NCBI RefSeq assembly: GCF_016424485.1
Contig: NZ_JAELUP010000024.1
Span: 1-56,703, forward strand
DNA from: Paenibacillus roseus
GTDB lineage: Bacteria > Bacillota > Bacilli > Paenibacillales > Paenibacillaceae
Direction: 5' to 3'
Length of the DNA stretch: 56,703 nucleotides
This document shows, one piece after another, positions 49,114 to 56,703 of the stretch; the stretch's first letter is position 1; every line of letters starts with the position of its first letter. The notes under the pieces were generated by a model, which was not told where the DNA came from, ran no database searches, and worked only from the letters and a program-made list of their open reading frames with translations. The translations under genes were made by a program, and so were the position numbers.

Positions 49114-49758
49114 TCAATGGGGCAATACATACAACAAAATGGAAAAGAAATGAAGCACAGAGCCGCCAAGCACGAACAAGTGCCATACCGCATGATGGAA
49201 CGGGAAGCTGCGCCACATATAAAACACGGTTCCGAACGTATACAATAGTCCGCCGCTGATCAGCAGTTTTAAACCGCCAGGCGCCATATTCTCGACGAGC
49301 GGCCCCCAGGCAAATATAATAATCCAGCCCATGGCGATGTACAGCAGCGTCGAAGTAAACAAGAACCTTGAAGCGAAGAAAGACTTGAAGACCACCCCGG
49401 CGAGCGCTGCTCCCCAGACGATGCCAAACAACACCCAGCCGGTAGTTCCTTTAACAACGTTAAACAGTATGGGTGTGTAGGTCCCCGCAATGAAGATATA
49501 AATGCAAGAATGGTCCATAATTTCAAACAGGTTCTTGACTTTGCCCTCAGGAAAGCTGTGGACCAAGGTCGATGAGACATAGAGCAGCAGCATCGCACTG
49601 CCGTATATGGTAAAGCTCACTACATGCCATGCCGTGCCCTTCAAAGACGCGAATACGATAAGCAGTACAAGCGCCGCAACACTAAGCAACGCTCCGATAC
49701 CGTGCGTAATCGCATTGGCGACTTCTTCTCTCCGGGTGTAAGTGTGGGTATTCGCCAA
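49114..49758 (-). CDS. Hemolysin III/PAQR-family membrane protein (YqfA-like)
   Basis: A 214-residue seven-helix protein. The N-terminus MANTHTYTRREEVANAITHGIGA is the usual hemolysin III start, so TTG 49758 is chosen, with AGAAGGGGG about 10 nt upstream. Family His/Asp residues are present in HGIGA, SSTLVHSF, FEIMDHSCIYIFIAGTYTP and late HHAVWHLFVLGGSVLHF. The PAQR family may have ceramidase-like hydrolase chemistry; the role in bacteria is not settled and hemolysis is unproven in most cases. Confidence 0.9.
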   Translation of the reverse strand: MANTHTYTRREEVANAITHGIGALLSVAALVLLIVFASLKGTAWHVVSFTIYGSAMLLLYVSSTLVHSFPEGKVKNLFEIMDHSCIYIFIAGTYTPILFNVVKGTTGWVLFGIVWGAALAGVVFKSFFASRFLFTSTLLYIAMGWIIIFAWGPLVENMAPGGLKLLISGGLLYTFGTVFYMWRSFPFHHAVWHLFVLGGSVLHFFSILLYVLPH

Positions 49759-49848
49759 AATCCCAATCCCCCTTCTATCGCTTGGCAAGCCGCCTATCAG
49801 GTGCGACATGACCGCCCGTGACAAATGCCTACCAAGCAGCCCGTGATA

Positions 49849-50079
49849 TTATACGCCCATGCGCTTGCGTTGGTTATTGATTTTTTTCGTATTTTGGCTT
49901 TTCATTTTAGGCTGATTGCCGGCATTCTGATGCTTCTTTTGCTGGTTGGCATCTGCTTGAGCCTGCTTCTTCTGCGCAAGCTTTTGCTTCATGGCCTCAG
50001 CCAGCGAAACTTTGCGAGGCTGAGCGCTCTCTTCGGCTGCCGCCGCTTCGATTTCCGTATTTAACGGCTTGTCTGTCAT
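49849..50079 (-). CDS. Small lysine/glutamine-rich protein
   Basis: A 76-residue protein, strongly charged with an acidic first third and a basic, Gln- and Asn-rich remainder (EAMKQKLAQKKQAQADANQQKKHQNAG). It is probably unstructured or a coiled coil and might bind nucleic acid. I do not recognise a family. GAGGTGA lies 8 nt before ATG 50079; a GTG at 50091 is possible. Confidence 0.65.
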   Translation of the reverse strand: MTDKPLNTEIEAAAAEESAQPRKVSLAEAMKQKLAQKKQAQADANQQKKHQNAGNQPKMKSQNTKKINNQRKRMGV

Positions 50080-50206
50080 ATCAATGTTCACCTCATTAAG
50101 CAGGAATAGCTTTAGTGTATCTCTTTTTGCGTTCTATTTCCACTAATTTTACGACCATACCGCCGCTTTTCAGAAAAGGCCTGCGTGTGAAAGGTTCTTC
50201 CTTCCC

Positions 50207-50938
50207 TTACTGTTGAGGGAGTGCGAGACTGTTTTGAATCCAGCCCCACACCCTCTCCAATGTCTTTTCCATATTGGACATTTGCTGCTCATCAATAAAC
50301 GGCTGGTCATAACGCAAATAATCCGTATGGCCGCCCAACAGATGAATGCCTTCAATGTGCGCAGGCGCATACTTTTTGGGGTTCCAGCCCGGCAGATTGA
50401 ACCGGTTCAATGACCAGCCGCCCCAACTGCCAAGCCGGGTAATCGGGTCTTTGGCCCGACCTTTGTCATCCACTGCGTGAATATAATAAACTTGCCGGGC
50501 AAGTTCGGGCACAATCGGAACTTTGGGCGAACCGATCTGTACAATCCGGCATTTGTCTTGCGTTAACTCCTGCTCTTTGCTCAAAATACGTGCCGCCTGA
50601 TAGGCAGCCGCTCCCCCGCCGCTATGCCCAATCAGCACGAGCGGTTCTCCGGAATAGGAGTTGCGAATTTGGCTGGCGGCAATTCGGCCGCCTTTGCGCG
50701 CAATGCTCATACGACGCGGCAAATCCCCGCTCACCTCCCTGACCTGGGAAAAGAGGCTGCGGCTGTCGTCACCGTAAGGGAAAATAGTCTCTACGATCGG
50801 CTCCCAGCCCGACCTGGCGGCGATTTGGGCTATCATATCGCAGCAGCGGCCAAAAAAATGCGGCGCTGTTGCAATGCCTGCCAGCAAATATATTCGCAAT
50901 CGATTTCCATGCTCCTGCAACCTGCTGTTTGTTTGCAT
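50207..50938 (-). CDS. Alpha/beta hydrolase (lipase-like)
   Basis: A 243-residue protein with an alpha/beta hydrolase nucleophile elbow GHSGGGAAAYQAA near residue 115. A possible acid lies in AVDDKGRAKDP and a His in HLLGGHTDY near the end. The RIVQIGSPKVPIVPEL segment is seen in lipase-like hydrolases. No signal peptide is seen. The ribosome binding site GAGGGTGG supports ATG 50938 over the upstream ATG. The substrate is unknown. Confidence 0.8.
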   Translation of the reverse strand: MQTNSRLQEHGNRLRIYLLAGIATAPHFFGRCCDMIAQIAARSGWEPIVETIFPYGDDSRSLFSQVREVSGDLPRRMSIARKGGRIAASQIRNSYSGEPLVLIGHSGGGAAAYQAARILSKEQELTQDKCRIVQIGSPKVPIVPELARQVYYIHAVDDKGRAKDPITRLGSWGGWSLNRFNLPGWNPKKYAPAHIEGIHLLGGHTDYLRYDQPFIDEQQMSNMEKTLERVWGWIQNSLALPQQ

Positions 50939-51045
50939 CCTTATCCCACCCTCAAACGCATTCATGAGGATTAGTATGCGACATTACAAGGACCAAGCAT
51001 ACATTCCCTGAATCCCATTGCTATTTATATTTATAATACGGCTCT

Positions 51046-51987
51046 CTATTCACATCGGACCATTCTTCGTGTAAAAGTGCCTTTACTGATAGCGCAGCTA
51101 TCTGCCGCCTCCCAGCCCGCTGCTGCAAGTTGCTCCTCAACAGGCTGATTTGAAGCAAAAATAACGAGCGCTCGGTCCGCTATGCGTCTTGCTGCCACAA
51201 GCATCTCCAGCAGCTCCTTTGCAGGCAGCACCGAACACAGATTATAAGGGAAATCAATAATCGCCACATCATAATGTTTCGTCAGGCTGCGCATATCCGC
51301 AATAGCTGCAATATCAGCATAACCGAAATGCAGCAAGTTTTCACGGGCGCCTGCAACCGCCAGCGGATTTTTGTCAAAACCCTCAATTTCGATGCCCATG
51401 GAGATGGCTTCCAGCAGTACCGTTCCGATGCCGCAGCACGGATCTACAGCTCGGGCGCCTTCAGTGACGGGTACCGCAATATTGACAGCGGCTCTCGCCA
51501 CACGAGTACTAAGCGCCGTTGAATATGCTCGCGGCTTGTTCTGATGCTTGAGCCAGGCGGCTTCCGCTTCATGCAAGCGTCCAAATACCCAGCGCCCACA
51601 GCTCCATGCCGTCCCAAACCTCAAATCGGGCTGCTTCATACTGGGGGTGCCGCGAATCTCAGCGCCGATCTGTCGCTCCATGCGACGCTGTTCCTTGTAA
51701 TCCGGCCCTTGTGCTGTCTTCAGACATACCACCTTGAATGTCTCCTTCAGGGGATCAAGCAAGGCAACCTTGTCGATCAGTTCTTCCAAGCTGTCTGCCT
51801 CCATCTCGATATCCAGACGTTGTTTAATGAACGGGCTGCGGCCGGGCGCTATGCCTACTGAACTTTCTACAGATTGCTCAGGCATGCCGCCTTTCAATTG
51901 AAGCAAGGCACGCAGCTCCATGCCGCATAACTCCCGCTCTGTTTCGTGGCAGGCATAGGTGTACAAATATTTATGATTGGCGATCAT
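51046..51987 (-). CDS. THUMP-type RNA methyltransferase (TrmG10/Trm11-like)
   Basis: A 313-residue protein with an N-terminal RNA-binding region and a C-terminal Rossmann methyltransferase of the UPF0020 family. SAM motif DPCCGIGTVLLEAISMG is near 190, and the N-terminal-amidated base motif is DFPYN (D/N-PPY-like with F in place of the first Pro). Related enzymes methylate guanosine at position 10 of tRNA. The altered DFPYN motif is a caveat. It overlaps the hybrid kinase gene by 4 nt (ATGA), an odd partner for a kinase. Confidence 0.85.
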   Translation of the reverse strand: MIANHKYLYTYACHETERELCGMELRALLQLKGGMPEQSVESSVGIAPGRSPFIKQRLDIEMEADSLEELIDKVALLDPLKETFKVVCLKTAQGPDYKEQRRMERQIGAEIRGTPSMKQPDLRFGTAWSCGRWVFGRLHEAEAAWLKHQNKPRAYSTALSTRVARAAVNIAVPVTEGARAVDPCCGIGTVLLEAISMGIEIEGFDKNPLAVAGARENLLHFGYADIAAIADMRSLTKHYDVAIIDFPYNLCSVLPAKELLEMLVAARRIADRALVIFASNQPVEEQLAAAGWEAADSCAISKGTFTRRMVRCE

Positions 51988-54900
51988 ACCTCTATCTCTC
52001 TCCTTGCCGGAAATATCAAGGTTGTGGTTGTTCCTGCGCCCGGCTCGCTCTCAATGGTCATTGTCGCTGATAACCGGTTCAGCCTTTTGCGTATATTAAG
52101 CAGTCCGACATGACCCGCCATCATTTCATCTTCCTGAATAATCGCCAACCGCTGCTTATCCATGCCGATTCCATTATCGCTAATTATCGCGATAACCTTG
52201 TCTTCCGATTTTCGAATAACAACACGTATGTTGCCGCCTTCCGGCACAGGGGCAATTCCATGTCTGACCGCATTCTCCACAATCGGCTGCAACGTAAGCG
52301 GCGGAATTTGCACCCCAATCCGTTCATCGCAATCCAGTTCGTAACGAAGCCGATTTCCATAGCGTACGCTCTCAATATTCAAGTAGGCCTGAACCAGCTC
52401 CAACTCCTGTGATAAGGGGACGGAATGCCGTGTATTTGTAAAGTCAAAACTAAACCTTAAGTAATCACTCAAGTCAAAGATCACCTGACGCGCCTTCTCC
52501 ACATCACTGTACGACAGGGATAAAATGGAATTCATCGCATTATATAAAAAGTGCGGTTTGATTTGGGCTTGCAAAAAGGCCTGTTCCATCTGAAGAGAAG
52601 TCTCCATGGAATGCTTCATGGATACCATGTTGCCGACACGTCCAATCAACTCGGATGCTTCATACGGATAGACGACAATATCGTTGACATCTGCCCGGAA
52701 AGCAGCCAATCTCTCCTGCGGCTCCAACGGCGATACGATCAGCAGGAATGGGAGTACGGCAGACGAATATGACTTGCGAATTTCTGCGCAAAGTTCAATT
52801 CCACTCATGCCTGAAACTAATTGATCACAAATAATCAAATCCAATAGCGGCTGCTCCTTAACGTACTCCAATGCCGCATGGCCTGACGTACAATGAACCA
52901 TATCATAACCTTGACCGGATAAAATGGCGGAGACAATATCCAGGTTTACCAAGTCGGTAGAAATGAGCATAATGGAGCCGTGATCATGCTCCCCGTCCCT
53001 AATCGTGCCGCTGGCAACATTTTTGGGCCTGCCGTCCCCTCTCTTCCAACTCCGAAGAGCAGGGCGAATACTGCCAAGTGTCAGCTCGAATACCAACTCA
53101 TCCTCTGCAGTTTCCTGCTTGACGGCTAGTTCGCCCCCAAGCTGCTTCATCCATTGAAAAGCCATAATCAAATGCATGGTACGTGAAGTAAAGGATTCCT
53201 TCTGATCGACCTCAAGAGCCATCATTTCCGCCGCCTGTTCCTTGCTCAAAGCTGCGCCGGAAATGTGTAGTTCCAAACAAACTTCCTTATCCGGCAGTAC
53301 AAGGCCGTCTGCGCGTACAAGCGCGCCCGGCTGCACGGAAGCAATAATTAATTTGCGGATAACATGACGAAAGCGGCTCTCATCCCCGAGCGCGACCGGA
53401 AAAGCCAACGGGATATCAGGATCAAAATGCACGCCTTCACATTCAGGCATTGCCTTCAAATGGCGGAATACGCTTTGTAAGCTTTCCTTGACAAGCACCG
53501 GAGACAGCATGGCTGACTTGCCTTCCCTTAATTCGGTCAAATCAACCAGATCATGCACATGGTCTAGCTGCTGGTTAATTAGCATTCTCGCTGTCTCCAA
53601 CTGACGGCTTTGCTCTGACATCATTGGAAGGCTGCTCTGCTGTATGGCGATCTCAATCAGCTTGTCTGCTTTATGGAGCGGGGCTTGAAGCTGAAAAGCA
53701 TTTTGACGGATAAACAGCTGCTTTGCTTCATTCACCTCGATGATTTTCCTGGACAACTCCTCGGTTCTTTCCGATAAATTTGCAAACCGCTTGCCGATCA
53801 GCAGAAGCTGTAAAATCATAAACGTAATCGCATCCCACGGAGCAAAGGCCGAGTTAGGCAGCCAGCCGTTCACATTCAAAAAGCTGTTGATATACAAAAT
53901 TACTAGATGCAATGCGGACAACAGACAAATCACCGCGTTATCTTGCTTTAGAGTCATAGCCGCACCGAAGCGCCATACCGCAAACAGGTAGCCAATAAGC
54001 AGCGGAGCCCCGATTGCCAGCTCATACTGGCTGAGGACAGCGTACGGAAGCATCATATTCAGCAGTATAAATCCGACACAGGCAATCCGCATGGCCTTCA
54101 CCAGATAAACGCCAAATCTGGAAGGGAACAGCCGATGTACGTACATCGTAATTGTATAGGCGCTTAGAAGAACTGAAACCATCTGCACAACGATGAACAT
54201 ATCAAACGGCATGGAAGGAATCCATTGGTTAAGCAATTTCTCACTATGGGTGAGTACGTACAGGGCCAGCCCCAGCAAATGCAGACCTGCATACAGCGGA
54301 TAGTTCCGACTGGGCCACATGATATAGAAGCAGATAAACATGATGCCCCCAAGCAAATAACTGAGCGCCCGCAACATGTCAAACCCTGCAGTTATATTGG
54401 AGGTGTAATCAATTGCATGCGGTGTGCCAATCACGATCGGAGCTACTATGCCCCCGCTGCGTCCATATAAATTGTTTTCAACCTGAATGACAATTTGCAC
54501 GACCCGTGAATCTCCTAGCGACACATAAGACCGGTAAGGATAGTTCTCGGATTGGTACTGACCTTCGTCCGACATTATGCCCCCACGGCCTGCCAACTCG
54601 CCGTTCACATACAGACGATGAGCCATACGAATCGAGAATGTCTTCAATCCGAGCATCGGCTGCGAGTCGGCAAGCCTGATTTCTATCGCATATGTACCTT
54701 TGCCAAAGGCCGAAGACATTTGCTTGTCCCAGCCGCCGTCAGGAATGGTCAGCAGTTTCCTGGCAGGCTCACTCCAATCTATATCTGCAGGCTGCTTCAC
54801 CTCATCGGGATAAAATCGCCACTGGCCGGCAAGCGGGACAATGTCGGTATTATTAAGGGGTGAATGCAATTCGAGCACACCTGCTGACGCATGCATATGG

Positions 54901-55025
54901 TCATTCTTGAAATAGGGCTGAATCCAGAATCTTGATGTATTAAGTCCCGATACGATACTAATAAACAAAATAATAACGGTCAGCAGCAGCAAGCGCTTGC
55001 GTTTCAGTTGCGCGCTTATGTCCAT
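51984..55025 (-). CDS. Large hybrid histidine kinase (7TM-DISM, pseudo-kinase, REC, LytS-type kinase)
   Basis: A 1013-residue membrane sensor. After a signal-anchor (about 11-27), residues 45-205 form a beta-rich extracellular domain. Seven membrane helices follow (about 210-415). A histidine-kinase-like module lies at about 430-660, but its H-box reads FIRQNAFQLQAPL, with no phospho-acceptor His. A receiver-like domain (about 680-800) keeps Asp in LIICDQL but has Tyr where the conserved Lys of a K-P pair should be (VVYPYEASEL). Then a His_kinase module with QIKPHFLYNAMNSI (His about 825) and a HATPase with VENAVRHGI and DNGIGMD. Only the second kinase looks active. ATG 55025 has AGGGA upstream. 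No cognate regulator is adjacent. Confidence 0.9.
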   Translation of the reverse strand: MDISAQLKRKRLLLLTVIILFISIVSGLNTSRFWIQPYFKNDHMHASAGVLELHSPLNNTDIVPLAGQWRFYPDEVKQPADIDWSEPARKLLTIPDGGWDKQMSSAFGKGTYAIEIRLADSQPMLGLKTFSIRMAHRLYVNGELAGRGGIMSDEGQYQSENYPYRSYVSLGDSRVVQIVIQVENNLYGRSGGIVAPIVIGTPHAIDYTSNITAGFDMLRALSYLLGGIMFICFYIMWPSRNYPLYAGLHLLGLALYVLTHSEKLLNQWIPSMPFDMFIVVQMVSVLLSAYTITMYVHRLFPSRFGVYLVKAMRIACVGFILLNMMLPYAVLSQYELAIGAPLLIGYLFAVWRFGAAMTLKQDNAVICLLSALHLVILYINSFLNVNGWLPNSAFAPWDAITFMILQLLLIGKRFANLSERTEELSRKIIEVNEAKQLFIRQNAFQLQAPLHKADKLIEIAIQQSSLPMMSEQSRQLETARMLINQQLDHVHDLVDLTELREGKSAMLSPVLVKESLQSVFRHLKAMPECEGVHFDPDIPLAFPVALGDESRFRHVIRKLIIASVQPGALVRADGLVLPDKEVCLELHISGAALSKEQAAEMMALEVDQKESFTSRTMHLIMAFQWMKQLGGELAVKQETAEDELVFELTLGSIRPALRSWKRGDGRPKNVASGTIRDGEHDHGSIMLISTDLVNLDIVSAILSGQGYDMVHCTSGHAALEYVKEQPLLDLIICDQLVSGMSGIELCAEIRKSYSSAVLPFLLIVSPLEPQERLAAFRADVNDIVVYPYEASELIGRVGNMVSMKHSMETSLQMEQAFLQAQIKPHFLYNAMNSILSLSYSDVEKARQVIFDLSDYLRFSFDFTNTRHSVPLSQELELVQAYLNIESVRYGNRLRYELDCDERIGVQIPPLTLQPIVENAVRHGIAPVPEGGNIRVVIRKSEDKVIAIISDNGIGMDKQRLAIIQEDEMMAGHVGLLNIRKRLNRLSATMTIESEPGAGTTTTLIFPARREIEV

Positions 55026-55241
55026 GCGGTCCCTGCACGGCTGATCTGCAATGATCCAAATTTTTCGGTCAAGGCTATGACGCGCCGCTTGCTTCCGCAA
55101 TGACGGGGCACGTCGATTACAGGAATCATTGGCTCCAAAGCCACGCCCCCTCCCTGTTTCTCTTGTCTTCCCATCATAGTACAGTTGCCAGGGTCCGACA
55201 AGAGCCGACAGGTTTGCCACGCTTCCGCATGATCCGCCTAC

Positions 55242-55700
55242 TCAGGGGCTGTTCATAATCCCTAGCTTCCAGGCGCCGTAGCGTTGGAGAATCATCCGAA
55301 CCTGCTCCAGCCTCTCTTCCTCGCAACGGATAAGGACAACGAGATCAGGAAGGGTGCCGCGCTTGCTTGTATGTTGACTTCTTTGCCTCACTGAAATCAA
55401 TCGGGTAATGCTGTATCCGACAACAAATCCTGCCAAAGTACTAATTAAGCCCCATATGATCGGCCCCCAGCTTAGTACAAAGCCGATACTGATGCCAATG
55501 ACTCCGCATGCTGTCGCACACGCAAGCGCTACATCAAAGGAAAGCTCGCGGGACTCCCCGATAACCAGTTGCTTGCTTGCATCCGTTTCCATCGGCACCG
55601 CCATCATCCTGCTGCGGTCAATGCCTTTGCTTTCCAGCATGCTTAATGCCTGCTCCAACTCTGTCGAATAATTAAACAGTCCCACTACCAGCAATCTCAT
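55242..55700 (-). CDS. Small two-helix membrane protein with glycine-rich core
   Basis: A 152-residue protein. A soluble N-terminal part (MRLLVVGLFNYSTELEQALSMLESKGIDRSRMMAVPM) resembles the start of proteins annotated as general stress or heat-induced. Then come two glycine-rich hydrophobic stretches (CATACGVIGISIGFVLSWGPIIWGLISTLAGFVVGYSI) and a soluble C-terminal part with VVLIRCEEERLEQVRMILQRYGA. The beta-alpha-beta look of both soluble parts suggests a duplicated domain around the membrane hairpin. Function is unknown. The start overlaps the upstream gene by 29 nt. Confidence 0.7.
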   Translation of the reverse strand: MRLLVVGLFNYSTELEQALSMLESKGIDRSRMMAVPMETDASKQLVIGESRELSFDVALACATACGVIGISIGFVLSWGPIIWGLISTLAGFVVGYSITRLISVRQRSQHTSKRGTLPDLVVLIRCEEERLEQVRMILQRYGAWKLGIMNSP

Positions 55701-56478
55701 CACCTCTGGTTTTTTCCAAAATAAAAACACTGCTGCCTGTATAGCGCTCTGCCAGGAACTGTTTTTGTTCATATTTAAAAAGACTGTTATTCTCAAGCGC
55801 ATTCAAATAACTGTGATAGACGGCACCCCACAGGACAGAAGGCATAAACAGCAGCCATTGAGCGCTGAGCAGTTGGGTGGATTGTACAACTCCTTGTTCA
55901 AACAGGGCGTAGCATGAGGTGAGGATATGAGACAGCCGGCAATATATAAACCACCAGAATACTGCGTAAACGCCCAACATAACCCGATTATTGTAAAGCT
56001 GGCCCAACCCCGGCAGCATAAAGGACCAGAAAGAAGCAAAAACCGGGTTGCGCCGTTCCAGAATATGTATATCTCCCGGTGTGATTAAAAAGTTTTTGAT
56101 CCGCGCGTTTTCCAAGTCAGCCAGTTCATGATGGACGTTGAACTCGCGTGCCTTTTTATAAGTGTCCCAAATCGTATAGAGATAGAAAATCAGATAGCCA
56201 TATGCCCAATGGAGATTTAGCAGTTGTTTGGCCATATCCGCCCTGCCGGAGAAAGAGTACACCATAGCAGCATTGATATTGGCCAGACTGTTCAGGATGA
56301 CCTCGACGAGCGTAAATAGCGTACCGCGCCAATACTGATTGATGAGAATATGGCCAAAACCGGGAAAGGCAGCGCTCCACCATAGCATCAGTATTGGGTT
56401 GCGGTACTGCATCTGAGTGATTCCTAACCAGCTTATAATTGCTTTTTCCCTGCGGGGTGCAGAAGCTGAATGATCCAT
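55672..56478 (-). CDS. Polytopic membrane protein with two PG(F/L)G motifs
   Basis: A 268-residue membrane protein. Two similar segments, FPGFGHILINQYWRGTLF (about 38-55) and MLPGLGQLYNNRVMLGVY (about 155-172), show an internal duplication resembling the TM2/DUF5683 type P-G-x-G-x-x-Y/I-N motif. About six hydrophobic stretches are present. Function is unknown. The start is ATG 56478, with a TTG at 56484 possible, behind GGGAG. It is followed by and overlaps the small membrane protein gene, so the two probably work together. Confidence 0.75.
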   Translation of the reverse strand: MDHSASAPRREKAIISWLGITQMQYRNPILMLWWSAAFPGFGHILINQYWRGTLFTLVEVILNSLANINAAMVYSFSGRADMAKQLLNLHWAYGYLIFYLYTIWDTYKKAREFNVHHELADLENARIKNFLITPGDIHILERRNPVFASFWSFMLPGLGQLYNNRVMLGVYAVFWWFIYCRLSHILTSCYALFEQGVVQSTQLLSAQWLLFMPSVLWGAVYHSYLNALENNSLFKYEQKQFLAERYTGSSVFILEKTRGDEIAGSGTV

Positions 56479-56623
56479 TTCCAAATTTCTCCCGTATCAC
56501 GATTGTTTGTGAATTGTAAGAATAGGATGCCACTTCCAGCTTTGATTATGCAGCACAAGCAGGGAGGACGAAACAAAATCAAATGGAATGAGGATAGAAA
56601 AAAAGAACCTCTCACCCGCACAA

Positions 56624-56703
56624 TGAACTGCTCCCCGTCAAGTAGACAGTAAATTTATTAAAAATCAGTTAGGCGGCCTTAGTCCTGAATTCCATCGGAC
56701 TAA
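56624..56703 (-). mobile_element. End of an IS3-family insertion sequence (cut by window edge)
   Basis: TGAACTGCTCCCCGTCAAGT begins at 56624 and looks like an IS3-family terminal inverted repeat. Beyond it lies the 3' end of a transposase. The rest of the element runs out of the window. The identification rests on the transposase tail and the form of the end; the other end is not visible. Confidence 0.6.
56669..56703 (-). CDS. IS3-family transposase OrfB, C-terminal end (partial)
   Basis: The last codons read SPMEFRTKAA followed by TAA. IS3/IS150-type OrfB integrases commonly end in L-S-P-x-x-Y/F-R-x-x-A-A, after the DDE catalytic domain. Only 11 codons are in the window, so the catalytic part cannot be seen. 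Confidence 0.55.
   Translation of the reverse strand, partial: SPMEFRTKAA

Noticed and set aside
1..56703. CRISPR array or known defence island
   Set aside because: No regularly spaced short repeats and no Cas, restriction-modification or toxin-antitoxin genes are recognisable.

Overview
The window looks like chromosome from an endospore-forming Gram-positive of the Paenibacillus type. Sporulation genes (cmpA, yyaC), a SigB partner-switching module, Firmicutes-style ribosome binding sites and moderate-GC coding DNA support this. An AT-rich mobile region occupies the left end, and the edge of an IS3-family insertion sequence occupies the right end.

Left accessory region (1-6592). A 5'-truncated tyrosine integrase (62-628) is followed by a displaced 3' piece of tRNA-Leu (726-784). 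An apparently intact element of about 5.75 kb follows (785-6530), bounded by 62-bp direct repeats (723-784 and 6531-6592) derived from the 3' half of tRNA-Leu(GAG). It carries a small gene of unknown function, a CI-like repressor, a Rep_1-type HUH initiator, a GC-rich structured non-coding region, a Rep_trans (NicK/Orf20-like) relaxase or initiator with an oriT-like hairpin in its first codons, an excisionase and an integrase. No type IV secretion genes are present, so it resembles a mobilizable or replicating integrative element accreted in tandem onto an older, decayed one.

Housekeeping region (6534-25421). Five tRNA genes (Leu, Lys, Glu, Ser, Asn) are followed by the sprT-like/cmpA/tex neighbourhood, a nitroreductase with an Rrf2 repressor and a well-formed operator, an MBL hydrolase coupled to a thioredoxin-like gene, DedA, a cupredoxin and a short gene without a normal start codon. 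Next come an O-antigen-ligase-like protein, an HD-GYP protein with a damaged HD motif, a GGDEF cyclase, methyltransferase, alpha/beta hydrolase, YyaC and DUF1128 genes.

Metabolic and stress region (25732-41875). This holds a galKET operon with a divergent AraC regulator, an asparaginase, and a general-stress island: YtxH, a FAD oxidoreductase, YflT, rsbV-rsbW-sigB, corA, a response-regulator PP2C phosphatase, DUF948 and a DUF1328-like protein. Several promoters here fit the SigB consensus. A Gfo/Idh/MocA dehydrogenase and a class 3 lipase follow.

Polysaccharide operon (42168-49082). manC, a small coiled-coil gene, a family 2 glycosyltransferase fused to N-terminal MshEN (c-di-GMP-binding type) repeats, a dolichol-phosphate-mannose-synthase-like glycosyltransferase, GtrA and a GT-C membrane transferase are tightly packed and partly overlapping. 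With the GGDEF and HD-GYP genes they suggest exopolysaccharide or surface glycosylation controlled by c-di-GMP.

Right end (49114-56703). Hemolysin III, a lysine-rich small protein, an alpha/beta hydrolase, a THUMP-type RNA methyltransferase overlapping a very large hybrid histidine kinase with degenerate first kinase and receiver modules, two membrane proteins, and the 3' end of an IS3-family element.
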